In this document: one piece after another, positions 13,301-26,830 of the stretch
Layout of the letters: each line of letters starts with the position of its first letter
How positions within the stretch are numbered: the stretch's first letter is position 1
DNA from: Campylorhamphus procurvoides
Taxonomy: Eukaryota; Chordata; Aves; Passeriformes; Dendrocolaptidae
Assembly: GCA_013396655.1 (NCBI GenBank)
Contig: WBMV01002843.1
Span: 62,001 to 126,000 of the forward strand
Direction of reading: 5' to 3'
Length of the DNA: 64,000 nucleotides
Position numbers and translations under genes: made by a program
The notes under the pieces: generated by a model
Database searches by the model: none
Told to the model about the DNA's origin: nothing
Seen by the model: the letters and a program-made list of their open reading frames with translations, nothing else

Positions 13301-15249
13301 GTTGCAATAAGTTTTACATTAGTAAAAACAGTCTTAGCAGAATATCTCCCTATGCCTAAGCAAGAAAATAATTTTCCCTTCCTTGATTCCTCACTCTCAC
13401 CCTACTTACCTTGTGGACAAACTTGCCTGTCAGGGATAGCAGAGCATGTGGGCTCGAGTCTCTCTGTAGCAGAGAAGGGAGCACTAACCAGGGGTCAAAC
13501 TGGTCCAGAGGGCATTACTCACACTACACTGATGGGAACATTGCACTGATGGGAACACTGCACTGCTTGTGACTCTCCAACCCCAGCTGAAAAAGACTTG
13601 TTTGCTGTTCAGTTTGTGAACAAAAGATACTGGCAGAGTATCTTTCCTCTGGAGACTGATTGGAGGTATGTCCCTGAAAATCCCTGAGGAAAATCCTACT
13701 GCTCCGTGCCAGCTTTGCCTTCTGATGCCTGTAGGTTTTTTCTTGGGGGCACGGGGTACCATGCAGACTCTTCTCAGAACTACAAACTGCAGCTCAAGTT
13801 GCCTCCTCACACACCCCAGAGGAGTTTGCACTAAGCAAAGCTGCCTGCATTCCAACTGGGCTCTTCTTCCAGCACTGCTGACCAGAATGTTCCTGCCAGA
13901 GAAGGGTCACCTCCCAGATGTTGGGTGGGAGTGTAAGGGCTGGTGAGCCAAGTGCTTCCAGCTGAGGCTCTTCCATTCAGCACTGCTTACCCAATAGGGC
14001 CCAAAGAGACCTTTGGGACCATCTGTGGGATCAGGCTGCAGAAGCAGGTCTGATATTGGTGTGTTGTGAAGAGCAGGTGAGCTGCTCTGGGCTTGACACC
14101 TGCTCAGTCAAGAAGATCTCATTCAGGTTGGGAACAGCATAATCCGTCACCAGTAGTCCTACCACATTTTTTTTTGCCTCTCTGTCCTGTTGGCTTCACC
14201 AGGCACCATGCAGCTGAAAATTTACAGGGTCTAGCTTTCACCTCCTGTGGTATCACTGTTAGACCATGATGATAAATGAGGGGTTTAATGCTGAGAAAGT
14301 TAACTTTTGCAGCTAGACCTTGTAACCAATTTCTTTCTCTATTGCTGCAGCTCATGGTCAGCTCACACCTGGAATTGTTTGAGATATTGGCATTCCTGTG
14401 TCTCACATTCATGGATGCATTTTCTCCTGGGATACTTGGCCAAAGATTCCACCTTTATCTTATCTCAAGCTCCTGTCGCAGTCCAAATTAGCAGACATGT
14501 TTGGGGAAGGATGGGCTTTGGTGAAGAGTTGCTTCTTTGCACAGTTTGCTACAGTGGAAAAAAGTCTTTCAGTGAATTCAACAATGTTTAAGCCATTAAC
14601 AATTTCAATCTCTCACAGTAAGGAAAGGCAGAACTGCTTGGAATAAAAGCTCAGTAACTCTGCTTGCTGATGAGGTGTGCTTTTTTTGGCAATAATTGTT
14701 GGTGTGCTTCTTCCCCTACCTTTTTTGTACTTCCCTTTCTTTCTATTTAATTAGTTCTCTTCTTTGGTTCTAACATGTAGGAGAATTAAGCCAGGCTTTC
14801 CAGGTTGCTAGTAAGACAAAAATCTGTAAAATGAAATGGAAGATGGAAATAAAACTTTGTTTGAAAAATAAAGAAAAATAATTTTATGAAGATCATAATA
14901 ATGAGTCCTCAATTACCACAGCAGTCTGGCCATGAAACTATTAAAAGAGCGGGGCGAAAACCAACCCTAGGATCTCTCATTTTATTAAAACTGTGTAATT
15001 TTTAAGTGCTCCCATAAATTTTACCACCAAATTTATAAATCCTGGCTTTGTGCCTAAGCCTGATTGCAGATCAAGAGGTGCTGTGCCCTCACAGACTTCC
15101 ATGGATTTACTTCACAGTAACTCTGATGTCAGAAAGGACTTTTGCCTCTTGTTTAAACCAACCCAAATATAATGCAAAGAAACCAGCAGTACAAGAAAGG
15201 AGCTGCAGGACAACAGAGTAACAGGGAGCCTGGATTTCAGGTGCTACAA
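7396..15249. other. Intergenic DNA, no gene recognised
   Basis: AT-rich unique-looking DNA. Reading frames up to about 137 codons occur near 13.1-13.9 kb on both strands, but they overlap each other in different frames and show no family motif. T-rich stretches occur near 12.24-12.29 kb. Confidence 0.55.
13527..13560. repeat. Two tandem copies of a 17-bp unit
   Basis: CACTGATGGGAACATTG is followed directly by CACTGATGGGAACACTG, with one substitution, and then by the start of a third partial copy (CACTG). No function is evident. Confidence 0.85.
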
Positions 15250-16290
15250 TTAAACCTCTTCACTTCATGCACCTTTCTTTGGCATGTCCGTGCTGATGTT
15301 TAGTTGGTAGATAGGAGATGTGTAGACATGAATAATTTATGAAGCCTCCTAGAACTGGGCTGTGCCAGGAGCTCATGAGCTCTTCTGCCTNCTGCTCAGA
15401 TACAATGGATAGTGGCTTAGCCACTTCTTCTGCCAGTTCCCTCAGGACCCATGGATACATCTCATCAGGTTCCATGGGCTTGTGCACCTTCAGGTTCCTT
15501 AGGTGGTCTTGAACCTGATCTTCCCCTACAGCAGGCAGTTCTTCATTCTCACAGCCTCTTCCTTTGCCTTCTGCAACTCTGGCCATGTGGCTTGAGCACT
15601 TGGCAGAGAAGACTGAGGCTAAAAGGTCATTAAGTACCTCAGCCTTCTNGGAACACTGTTTGTAAAATAAGTCAGACAATATTAGGAAAAATATACAGTA
15701 AAATTTGATGCAAGTTATCCTATTGGGATTTTTTCTTATTTTATTGAAAAGTTTTGAATTTAGAAATAGAAAAGTTGTCCCCAGGACAGTCTAAAGATAA
15801 TAAAGTCATTCCTTCAAGGGTTTATGGGGCCTTCTGAGAGAAACAGCTCATATTGGTGTGCTTGTTTTAACTTATTGAGTCTCCACAGCATATGGAAAGA
15901 CTGAGCTTTAGGAAATCAACTTTGACCAGCCCTGAGAAACAGTAGTCTCTTAAGAAATGTGGCTGCATTGAAAAGTTTGACAGAGGAAATGGAGNCATTT
16001 TGCCAACTTACCTACTGAAGCTTTTCCTCTTGCCCTTGCCATCTCTGGTCAGGTTTTATTCTGTAAGGGCTTTATCTTTCCTAACATGATCATTGGCCCC
16101 TCACAATCTGTATTCCTCCCAGGCTACTTGTCCTTGCATCCACCCTCTGTGGGCTTCCTTTCTGTGCCTGAGTTTGTTCAGGAACTCCTTTTTCATCCAT
16201 GCAGGCTTCCTGGCATTTTTGCCTGACTTCCTCTTTGCTGGGATGTAGCTTCTGAACATCCCCCATCAAGAAAAAGAAACAAACCCAACA
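15250..16290 (-). mobile_element. CR1 LINE polymerase fragment, old and frameshifted
   Basis: Minus-strand translation of about 15679-15345 reads KAEVLNDLLASVFSAKCSSH, then ENEELPAVGEDQVQDHLRNL and WVLRELAEEVAKPLSIV, which is the segment between endonuclease and reverse transcriptase in CR1. Further upstream, about 16200-16100 in another frame reads [21 protein letters not shown], the preceding CR1 block. Frameshifts and unmatched sequence separate the two (about 15680-15960). The copy lacks the reverse-transcriptase core and the 3' tail. It contains undetermined bases at 15391 and 15649, with a third in the gap at 15995. Confidence 0.88.
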
Positions 16291-18721
16291 AAAAAACAAC
16301 CAACTGAAACAAAAGCCCACATACAACAACAAAAACCCCCTTTACTTCCAATCCTACTATAGCTGGCTATTATTTACAAAAGGATTTTAGAGGTTCTTTT
16401 TGCTGTACTTTGGGTGGTTGGTTTGTTGTGGTTTTTTTTAATTAAAATAAATGTAAATTGAAGATCAATGAGTCTTGCTTCAATATAAAAGAAGTTAGAT
16501 ATAATGATGATTAAATTTAGTCATAATTAGTGTAGTCCTGAGATACTGTGGCTTTTTAAATGAAGAAAAAAAAATACAATAAAGGGAGCTCAAAAGATTA
16601 GAAGCCAAAAATACAAGAGAAAATAATCTCGTGAGGAACACAAAACACTCAATTGACCTCTGATCCAGTAGTCAGAAAGATATGAATTACCTTAATTTAC
16701 TAAACACTTAAAAGGATTATAAATTCTCGTGCTTCTGAGTTAAGCCAAATTTTTAATGACTGGAACACAAAAAAAGCAACTTTCACTATATAAAGCTGTC
16801 ATTTCTTCATTGTTCATAAGGTAATTTCTTGGGGCTTTTCTCCAGTTCTAACTTCTGTGAGGAGGAGATTGCTGGAGCTGATTCTGGCTGGTGAGTCAAG
16901 TTATACTTCCCCTGTGGAAGTGACCATGAGGTGAAGTAGGGACAGTGTTATTTCCCCTTTGAAGAAACTGTTTACAGCACCAGAATGCCTTTTAGGACAC
17001 CTTTGGATCCTTGCTGTCCTCCTAAGATGCCCTAGTTCAGCTACTGCAAAGAAGACACATCCCAGGTGACCCATTAACAAAGAGAGGAATTGGGAAGTGC
17101 ATGCAGAAGAAAATAGGATCCCACAGGCCCTTTTATATTTTATTGTACTTTGAGCAGGATTCACATCAAAAGTAGTTTTGCTTTTATGGTGTGTTTCTTG
17201 TTTCGATACATTTGTGAGAATGCTAATAATCTTTCCATAAGCAAGGAAATGGTGTTTTTTTGTAAGTTTTGGCCAATGATCCAATTTTTCCAGCTCCACT
17301 CCAATGAAGTTAGTCTTCTGAAGTCCCCAAGTGCCCAAACAAGATGGATTGTAGTAAACTCCAACAGCAGATTCTCATTTCCCTGGAATTACAAGCAATG
17401 CATTTTTATCTGTATGCAGCAGCAAAAGGCTCTGATATGGTAATTTTTACCTCCTTTACCTCTTTTTCTCCTCCTTCCTTTGTATTCACCTTGAAGTATG
17501 TAAATCAGGAGGCACATGGCTGTGTATCTGCATTCCCACAGGAGGGCTGAGAGCTCTGTGTGCTACACCCACCAGAGGAAAGGGGAGACTAGGGCTGGCT
17601 TAGGATAAATTGAGGCTGGTCTGTTTGATCAGGAACAGCAGCCAGAGAAGGGAACTGGTCTAGAGAGGACCAGTCAGGCTGCTCCCAGCAGGATGGTTTG
17701 CTGGATTTGCTTTGCTGTTACTGCTGGTTTTAATTGCCTACCTACTCTTTAAAGGCACTCACAGCTATCATGGACCTCTTGTAGTCAGTTGAATAAGCAC
17801 AGCTTGTAGTTTTTAATGTGATTCCTTTCATAGCTTTTGATTTGCCTGTCAACTCAGAATTGATATTTCACTAATACTTTCATATGCTGTCTTCCAGGGG
17901 TTCGTACCCATTTATTTTTTCAAGAGGTTCTGAGTCAAAATTCTTAACAGATCTTTGTTCCCCAAGTACCTAAGTTGCTCTTGAAAAGCTATTTAAGCTG
18001 TAATTTGTTCCATTTTTTTAAAAAAGGCACAAAGTTTATATGTGCAGTTTAAAAAAAATAATAGAATATATTGAAAATTTTTATATTCATCCTGCTCAAA
18101 GAAACAGGATTAAAACACAAATGGACCTAAAGTCTGTGTAAGCATTGCAATGAGAACAGGCAACTGTTTGTGATTCAATCACAGCTGTGGTGCAGAAAAT
18201 TTCATTGCAAGTAAGATTGGAAATATTGAAGAATATATTTCAGTTTTCTAATACCTTCAGTAATACAAAAGCAGCCCTGGAATGCACATCCAAGACTGCA
18301 TAACCCACGAATTAGCTAAAGAGACAAAGGCAGTAAAGATTCTTTAGTTCAAAAAGCCAAATGCTCAAATGACACAAAACCCACTAAGAAAGTGCTACAA
18401 AAGATGAAGTGAACAAACTGCTGGCCGTGTAATTATTCTCCCAGCAGGCTCATCAGACAATTCCCAGCATGCTCTCCTGCCTCTTCTGGGAATGTTTTGA
18501 CTTAATCTAACCAAATAATAGTTGCAGTCACCTCCTTTTATACTCCCTTGGGATACAAATTGGCTGCAGTGTCAAGTCCTTGAAGGAATTGATGGTTCTC
18601 ACCAGCAGTATTTGACTGTCAGATGCAAACCACTTGGCACACAGGCAAACATTTTGAAAACAATTGGAAAATCCATCCTTTTTCTTTTTTTTTCTTTCCC
18701 TAGACTGAGAAATCCTTAGGG
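16291..18721. other. Intergenic DNA, no gene recognised
   Basis: A 145-codon minus-strand frame at 16901-17338 is the longest here. It has no recognisable domain and no conserved-looking neighbours, so I treat it as chance. Confidence 0.5.
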
Positions 18722-19384
18722 GGGAAGCATGGTCAATCACAAATTGAATGTGAGCAGCAGTGCCCTGGCAGCCAGGAGGGCCAACCCTGTCCTGGGGGGC
18801 ATCAGGCATTGTCAGCCGGGTGAGGGAGGGGATTGTCCCACTCTGCTCTGCACTGGGGCGGCCTCACCTGGAATATTGTGGGCAGTTTGGGGCACTGCAG
18901 TATAAGACATCAAGCTGTTAGAGATTGTCCAAAGGAGGGCAATGAAGATGAAGGGTCTTCATTGTAGAGAGGAAACTGTACCAAGAGCTGCTGAGGTTGC
19001 TTGGTCTGCTCAGCTGGAGAAGAGGAGACTGAGGGGACACCTCACTGCAGGTACAACTCAATGGTGAGGGGAAAGGAGGGGCAGGCACTGATCTCTGCTC
19101 TGTGGGGACAGTGACAGGACTGAGGGAAGGGCCTGAAGCTGTCTCAGGTGAGGTTTGGGTTGGATGTCAGGAAAAGGTTCCTCACCCAGAGGGTGGCTGG
19201 GCACTGAACAGGCTCCCCAGGGCAGTGGTCACAGCACCGAGCCTGGCAGAGCTCGACAAGTGTTTGGACAATGCTCATGGACACACAATGTGACTCTTGG
19301 GGACAGTCCTGTACAGGGTTAGGAGTTGGACTCCATGATTCTTGGGCATCCCTTCCAACTTGGCATATTCTGTGATTCTATGGT
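18722..19384 (+). mobile_element. CR1 LINE 3' end, forward orientation
   Basis: Matches the CR1 3' region in order: GCAGTGCCCTGGCAGCCAGG, CACCTGGAATATTGTGGGCA, GAGCTGCTGAGGTTGCTTGG, GGACACCTCACTGCAGG and GGTTGGATGTCAGGAAAAGG. It ends with CCTTCCAACTTGGCATATTC and the tail TGTGATTCTATGG. About 660 bp, 5'-truncated and without a long reading frame. The short reading frame at 19102-19293 is part of this repeat. Confidence 0.9.
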
Positions 19385-22300
19385 GCTGAAATATGTACTT
19401 TTGATATGTTTCTTTTCAAAAAGAATGGAGTTTTTTGTATAGTTTTAGGTTATTATAGGAAAAACTATAAATGTTTTTGGAAACTTCTCAAGCAAAGCAC
19501 TCAGTTCACTTGTCCTTAGCATAGGCATTACCTTACTAGGAATAAGCACTTGTCCATTCCTTACATCTTTTATTCCTAGTCACAGATACTTATTGTTGTA
19601 AGAATTTGCTTCCAAAAATTGAACTAGAACTCAAAGTTTAATTACCACAGTTCTCTAACGTGAAAATCAGTCTCAGCTGTAACACACCGGGGCAATATTT
19701 AATTAATAAATACTTATTAAATGCTTCTTTCATCATCTTAGTGTCAAACCCAGAAAGTAACCCAGATCCAGAGTTTCACAGTTCTTTCACACCCACTGCA
19801 CAGGTTTGATATTTTGATGTTTTGTGTCTGAGTAGCACATCACAATGGCAGCAATTTTAGCAAATCATGGCTTTTTACTATAATAAAGCTGTAACCACAC
19901 ATCTACATGTGGTGGTCAAGATGGAAAGCTGATTTTTGTCACAAGCTACAAGATATCCATGAAATTTCAGAATAGAACTGATATGAGATCCCATTTAGTC
20001 CTGAAGAGCTCCAGCAAGAGGCTTTATCCCTAATGTGTTATGAACCTGCCCACCACTGGAGGTTTCTGTTAATGCTGGATAGGCAACCAAGTGCATTTCT
20101 CCTTCTACAGACACGGGGCTGAATCGGTACTGGGGGTGCAAATCAAAATGGTGTCTGCTAACTAAGTCTTGTCATACTTTTGTGGGAGAGAAAAGTTATG
20201 ACTCTCATGGTGTTTCCGATTGCTTCACAAATTCAGGTACTTGAAGGTGAGAAATGGCCTCTTGCCCTCCTCACTGTTCCTCACATGGGTCACAGCATGT
20301 CATCACCAGTGCATTAAGGCGTGTAACTTGCAAGTTAGAATGAAGGACAAAATAAATCAGCCAGAATGAAAGCCCCAGGGTGTTTCTGCTGATGCATCCT
20401 CAGAGGGCAGTAGGAGTTTTGTGACTGTCCATCCAGCACTGGCAATGAGCCCACTCTCTTCCAGCCCAGGAAGGCCCTGGCTGCCCTGGTTCTGGGCACT
20501 CCTAGGGAGGGAGGGAGCTATGCTTCTAGAAATATTTGCTTGGGAAAAGGTTCCAAAGCAGAAAGTTATCTTAAAAAACCTTCTTTGATCTCTGAATCCT
20601 TGTAAAGCAGAGTATTTTGGTTTTGTTCTGTAATTTTTTTCCTTGACTCTACATGGTTTACAAGCTTAGGGGAGCTGAAAAATCCAACGTGCCTTTGGAG
20701 AAAGCTGTTTTCACTGGTGACAACTCAAAATGTTAGAGCTATTCAAAACATGATATTTGCATGTCTAAGTGGATAGATCAGTTTCAGTGTGTGATTTGGA
20801 AAGTCTGCTCTCACCTGTCACTGGGTTTATGGAAGTGCATGTTCTTGGAACAGGCTTCTCCTTTTTTCAGGGTCCTTATCCACAAACTTCAAGTTACAGA
20901 ACCAAAACTGTGTTGGAACGGCTTCTACAGTCTTTAGGATAATATGTTGTATAATGGATGATTTGCTCCAGATTTCATTGTAAAATAAGTTAATAACATC
21001 ATAATCCAGAACATTCCTCCTTTACAGTCATGTAAGAACAACTGCACCACAGTCCCAGGCTTTTTGCTGTCCCCAAAGAAGGATATTTTGCTATTCCCAC
21101 TGAATTCAGAAGAGCCAGGATTTGGCAGCTGATCCTTCTGCTCAGTCCCCAGAAATTTGTGCCTGTAGGTACAGGATTTAGTCTGGAAAATTTCTTCTGT
21201 CACATGGCCAGGAGCACAGGTTTCATTGGCCATAAAGAGTGTCCTCACCACCTTCCTCACACTTCCCAGCCCTGTTCCATCTCTGCCAGCTGTCTCTGAA
21301 GGTGGAGCCCATCCCTCCACCACCCAGTCTTATAGTCATTCTCTCAGCTCCCAAAGGCACTGCCCCGTGGTTTTATCTGAAAACTTCTAGTAGAAGATGA
21401 GGTCTGAGCAAAAAGAGCATTCCTTTTCTTTGGGGTATATATTTCCCCCTGCACATCTCATTGCAGCCTGATCTGTTTAAACATCAAAAGTTCTTGTGTA
21501 AATATATACAACGAGGCTAAGTGATTAGAATAATCTAATGCAAATTTCAAAAACTCTGAGGAGATCTGAGAAATCAACACTGTCATAAGTTTTATTTCCA
21601 CAGCATGAATGGAAATAGTATTAGTAAAATACAGTTTGTACTTCAAAGAAAAGCAGAGTTGAAATGCTAATGAGTAAGAGGATTGCTGGGAGATGGGGAG
21701 AGAAACATGGCAGATGGTGGGGTATGCTCTTTCTCCAGTTGCAGATGCATTTTATTTGGTCATAAATGCCATAAAAATGTAATAATCTCTCCAGGAGCAA
21801 TGAGGCACTCTTTTCCATTAACTTTTGCCACACACTGTTTTCACACATCCTCATTTATCTCCTGAGCATGACTTCAACCCCTCAGTTGACATGGCCCCAG
21901 CCCCTCTTGGTGGCACCAGTGGCAGCCACCACAAAGGCTGAGGGCAAGAACCATCTAAAGGCATCCCAGGGAAGTGAGGCCTCCCCTTGACAGCTCCCAG
22001 CCTCAGCCACCCACTTCCCAGAGACAAAGATCCCTCTTTGACAAAAGGAAACCTAGCAGGAAAGCAAAACATGGTGCAAGGAAAGAGCAGTGATGGCTTA
22101 GCCCCTACAGATGCCCCAAATCTGGTATCTGCAGCTCTTGTTCACAGTCTGAGCATCTGCTGTGTCCCCATCACACTCATGATGTGGCAGAATGTGTCAC
22201 CCACTGCTGAAGGGGACGGTGGAGAAGGGAGTTGAGGTGTGAAGACAGTGTGTCTCCTGTCTGATGGAGATGTGAGGGAGCCTCATTAAAACATCCACTT

Positions 22301-25300
22301 CAGATTCAAGCTCTCCCAAAGCTGCCCGGCTTTGCCTGCCAGCAGCGAGTCGATGAAAAGCTCCTGGGCTCCAGAGCTGCCAGGGCAGAAACCCTTCCTG
22401 AGAGGGAGGTGTAGTGCAGAGCAGAAGGTATGTCTGGTCCCTGAGCTGGGGCTGAGTCTCCCCCCTCCTTTCCCTCCCCATTATCCACTGAGTCCCAGTG
22501 CGACTCCACTGCACAAAGTGCTCATTTCCTTCATCACCACTTCTACCCAAAGTGCAGTGGGCATCTCCTCAGGGAGCTCATGGAGAGGTGGCACATCAAG
22601 GCTAGCAGCATATCTCTTTTTTTTTGACTCTGAGGACAGGCATTTTCATGAGAAAAAAGGTACATTTTTAGATCTTTAATAGGTGAACAGTTCAGAAGTG
22701 AAAGCCTTTCCCTGAGAAATGCAAATCATTTGGATTGCTGTAACATCTCCAGGGCTCTAATGATCTACAGCACTGTCTTTTTTGCTGTCTGCAAAGCAGC
22801 CGTAGCTTGACCTGTGGAGGACAATTTCATTTCAAGTGACCTGAGGAAGCAATAGAAATGAAAAGACAAAATGGAAAGAAGCATTTATTTGAACACTCAT
22901 GGTACTATTTTTATTTGCATCACAGAGATCATCGACCAGTTCTGGGTGATCTTTCTGCTCCCTAGAAATTACAATGTTCCACTAGAGCAAATGCACAGAG
23001 TTTCAGGTCATTCATAAAACAGCTGCAAGTAGAATTTAAGTGTTTGCAATTATGGGCAAAACAAGAGAAAAAGTTACTTTGTGCTCCATCTGGAATTCTG
23101 CTCACTTTGTACGCAATGTTAATAAAATACAGATGCAACTTGGGCCAGCGTTAATCAAAAGTCTTTAACATCAGAAGCTGTTCAGTGGCCTGTATGAATT
23201 CTATTTTATTAGTCTTAGCCCAGTGCCCATTAGACAGACATCCCCATTACAGCCTGAGCTGTTGTGGCATTGGCAAGGACCAAGGGCTGTGATGCATTTT
23301 CTCACTGAAGTCCCTTTTTGAAAGTAGACCTCATCACTTTTGGACACTGCTCCACTCGTGCTCATAACCTCTGTGGTCTCTGAGGGCAGAACATCCATCT
23401 GCAGGGCTTTTGGGTATGTAATAAATTGCAAATACACATGGGCCAACTGAGAAAGCAATGACTGATGAAAGAGCAGCAAGAAAATCCTATCAGGCTGTCT
23501 GTCTTAGGCGGAGAGAGGTGGTACTTCTTCACCCCCTGAACATCCAGAACCAGCCCTATGTGTGACTACAGTCATTGCTGCAGACAAGAGACACAGCGTG
23601 TCTGCAGAGCAGCTCTCTGGGTGTATGACATCCAGGAGAGACAGACAGGGCTTCGCTATCTATTACAACTCTAATCAATTAGAAGAAAAATTGGTAAGCA
23701 CTCCTCTGTTCTCTGCCCTGCAACTTTTCCCTGACTTGCCTGTGCTTTTGCTCCATGGGAGATTGCTAAATCCAGAGCTTAATCCTGAGGCAACCTCTCC
23801 CATAACACTCTTGCAGGTTCATCCTGCTCTCTATGAACGAGCCTTTACTCACATTTGGCATGAGGGAGACATCGTTTATCATCCCTATTTTGCAGGGTCA
23901 CCCTTCCTGAGAGGCACAGCCACTCGCTGCCAGCAGAGCGTGCAGAGCCCTCCACTCAGCCTGGCTTTCAAGCCTCGTTGGATGCATACGCTTCAAGCCA
24001 TCAGGGTGATTTTTCTCCTGGTTTCTGCACTGGTCTGACTTGTAGCTGTCTTGTCCATGCAACGATGGCCAAATGCTCTTAGGTACCAGCAGGAGCAGGA
24101 GAGAAAAGTCTTTTGTTCTTCAGAGAAGTGTGTTCATCACCACCGTAACAGTACCGGGCTGGTGAGCTTCCAGATTTCCCCATAAAGAATCTCTACTCTT
24201 TTATGACATGATATCATGCACTCAGATTTGTCATGCACCTCCCAAGCTGGGAATCATATTTTGAGCCATTAAATCTCCCAGTTCTGTCCCCAATAATATG
24301 CTTCATAGAAAAATGTCTGGAAGGCCTTTTCTTTCTGTGAAAATACAATAATAAAGTTGCGGTTTAAGGCTGTAAGGATCTGGAAATATGTGTTCATTCA
24401 TTGACATGCTTTAAAAGGAGTACAGGGCTTAGCAAGTGAAAATAAAATAGGTCTGATTTATACAGTAATACAGGAAAAAGACTGTGCAGGAAAAAAGCAA
24501 ACAATCGCTTTATGTATGTTTATGCACATTAGCTCTCTAAGTGATTATACAGTCTCTAAGATCTAGATTTTCATGGGGTTTTGTAATGCTTCAAAGGAAA
24601 ACAGCTGCAAATAGACGAGTCTAAGTTTCATTTCTTTCATTTCAGTAACCGCAAATGCATTTTTTTGCTTTCAGATGCTGCCTCTTGTCAGTTGTACTTA
24701 CAGTTTTGTTTGCTTTTCTGCTGATAAAATTCCACTGACGTCACTTATAGCAAACCTTCATGCTTGATAAATGTGTGAACAAGAAGGGAATAAGGCTCAC
24801 ACTAAACAAACAAATGTCAATCATAAAGGAATAAGTGGGGTTTTCAGCCTGCTCAGAGAAAAGGTAAGTGGAAGGGCCTTTATTTGACTCTTCTTCCATG
24901 CTCAAAGGTAATATGTGAATGGTGTTATTGAAATAAAAGCTTATTTTTTACCTTCTTTTTATCTTGCATGCTCTGAGAAAATGATATTGAAAAGGCTAAA
25001 GCCACTGACATTTTGCTGTTTTGAAAGAGTGAGAATGTAAGCTAGAAATTACTGGAAGTGCTCCCCTAAGTATATGACCCATTAAGTTGTTTTGCAATGC
25101 TGAGAAATGAAGCATAGAGTATTTTGTTGAAGTCAATATCCCATGGGGATTAAAGCAAGACTAGGATCTTTCATTGCAACAGGTTAAGCCCAATAAGAAC
25201 ACAGGCATAAATTCAAAATACCTCAAGTTTACTTAAAGGAAGTGCCCTGAATTCAGACCAGTTCAGCTGAGGATGAGCCAGGGCCTCTAACCCCAGTCTG

Positions 25301-26510
25301 GATGCCTCTGGGTCAGGGTGCCCAACGCTCTGCACTGCCAGTGGTAGCTCACTGGGCTGTGCACAGAGAGCTTCAGCCAAACCCAGGAGCAGTGTGGGAC
25401 ATCATGGGCTCCTCCTGCCTACTGCCAAGTGAGGGAGGGGTATTTCCTTCAGACCTAGGACTTACTGCAGTTTTCCTGGGGACTTTTGTTTTATTCTGTT
25501 TATTTTGCTTTATTTTTACCCTTTCAAGAATACCCAGGGGAGATATCCAACATCTCAGTGAAGGAAAGAGTTTGCACTATTAGTCTGTAAACAGCATTTA
25601 TAAAATTCAATCGTTAACATTTCATCCTCAGCTCCAGCATCAAAAGACAATGTTTCACCCTCTCCTGGCAGAACAGATCGATTACCAGTGTTCACTGGTA
25701 CCTATCCTGATGTGCCACTGCCTTTTTCTGACAACTTTGATGCTCTTGTTGGATTGCTCAGCAGTTTCTGCTCACTCTGCCAGGCATTTGAGTATTCAGT
25801 GAGTGTTTTCACGTATTTTGTTTTGCTTCACCTACAGACCTGAAGGGCAGGAGTAAGACCTCTCAGGTTTGGCCTGATACGGATCTGAACTGATGTTTTC
25901 AGGGGATGTTTTCAGCTGCAGCAGGTTTTCTTTTCAATAGGATGAAATAAAGAAAAATAAACCTCTGGGGGTTTTCTTTACATTGCACACCTGAAACCTG
26001 AATAAAAAGCCAGGCATTAAAAGAGTGCCAACTTCAAAAAGTTGTTGGCACTGACAGACATGGCTGATCAATGGTGTTTTGTAGGTACAAGGAGAGTTTT
26101 AACTGAAGCTGTTCCCCCTTGGTCTGCTGCCAGGGACAGTAGCAGAGGTCTCTGAGGAGCTCAAGAAGGAAGGCAAAGGAGCCTGGAGGAATTCCTTTGT
26201 GGCAGCGAATACAGACCAAGAGAAACGTCTCAGCCATGTACATCTTTCACAGCCTAAAGCTTTGTAAACATTAAAAGCAGGCAGTACAGTGCTGAAAAGA
26301 AAGGCAACTCAATCCTCAAATACCCTTTTCACAGTATTCTGTCTTTGGGTTCTGTGAATGGCAGGGGAGAAGAAACACATCTGAAGACAGTTAGGTACTT
26401 CTCCATCCTACCCTATGCCTTTGGCATCCTGGGATCTAAAAAGAAGCAGAATTATGAAACAGCAGTCGCCCAGTGTAAGGGCTCTCTCTGCCCTGTCTGT
26501 TCAGCCAAAG
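19385..26510. other. Intergenic DNA with a GC-richer patch and a CRE palindrome
   Basis: About 21.9-22.6 kb is richer in G+C than its neighbours but has no coding match. A 158-codon plus frame at 23562-24038 has no familiar motif. A palindromic TGACGTCA lies at 24736-24743 in an otherwise AT-rich stretch. Confidence 0.5.
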
Positions 26511-26830
26511 ACAGAATCACAGAAACACAGAATCACAGAGCGGGTCAGGTTGGGAGGGACCACAGCGGCTCATCTGGTCCAACTTCCCTGCTCAAGCAGG
26601 GTCATCCCAGAGCACATGGCACAGAATTGTGCCCAGATGGTTCTTGAGCATCTCCAGTGAGGGAGAGTCGACAACCTCTCTGGGCAATCTGTTCCAGTGC
26701 AAGGTCACTCACACAATAAAGTTCTTCCTCATATTCAGGTGGCATTTCCTGTGCATCAGTTTCTGCCCATCGCCTCCTGTCCTATTGCTTGGCACCACTG
26801 AGATAAGACCTCCACTGGCTTTGGTCTGGT
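26511..26830 (-). mobile_element. CR1 LINE 3' end, reverse orientation
   Basis: Plus strand starts with the inverted tail ACAGAATCACAGAAACACAG, then GGTTGGGAGGGACCACAGCG and CTCATCTGGTCCAACTTCCC. It runs on through TCTCTGGGCAATCTGTTCCA and AAGTTCTTCCTCATATTCAG. About 320 bp, 5'-truncated, with the 3' end to the left. The tail repeats are well preserved, so it is younger than most copies here. Confidence 0.9.

Noticed and set aside
13136..13855. Plus and minus frames of 123-137 codons near 13.1-13.9 kb
   Set aside because: The frames conflict with each other and show no recognisable protein; the short tandem repeat at 13527 lies inside them.
16901..17338. 145-codon minus-strand frame
   Set aside because: No family motif, overlaps open frames on both strands, and no sign of exon boundaries or conservation that I can judge.
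19102..19293. 63-codon frame starting MGTVTGLREGPE
   Set aside because: It lies within the CR1 3' region at 18722-19384 and is the usual non-coding LINE 3' sequence.
23562..24038. 158-codon plus-strand frame
   Set aside because: No recognisable motif, no splice or promoter context, and a length that can occur by chance in 64 kb over six frames. A protein search with a significant vertebrate match would revive it.
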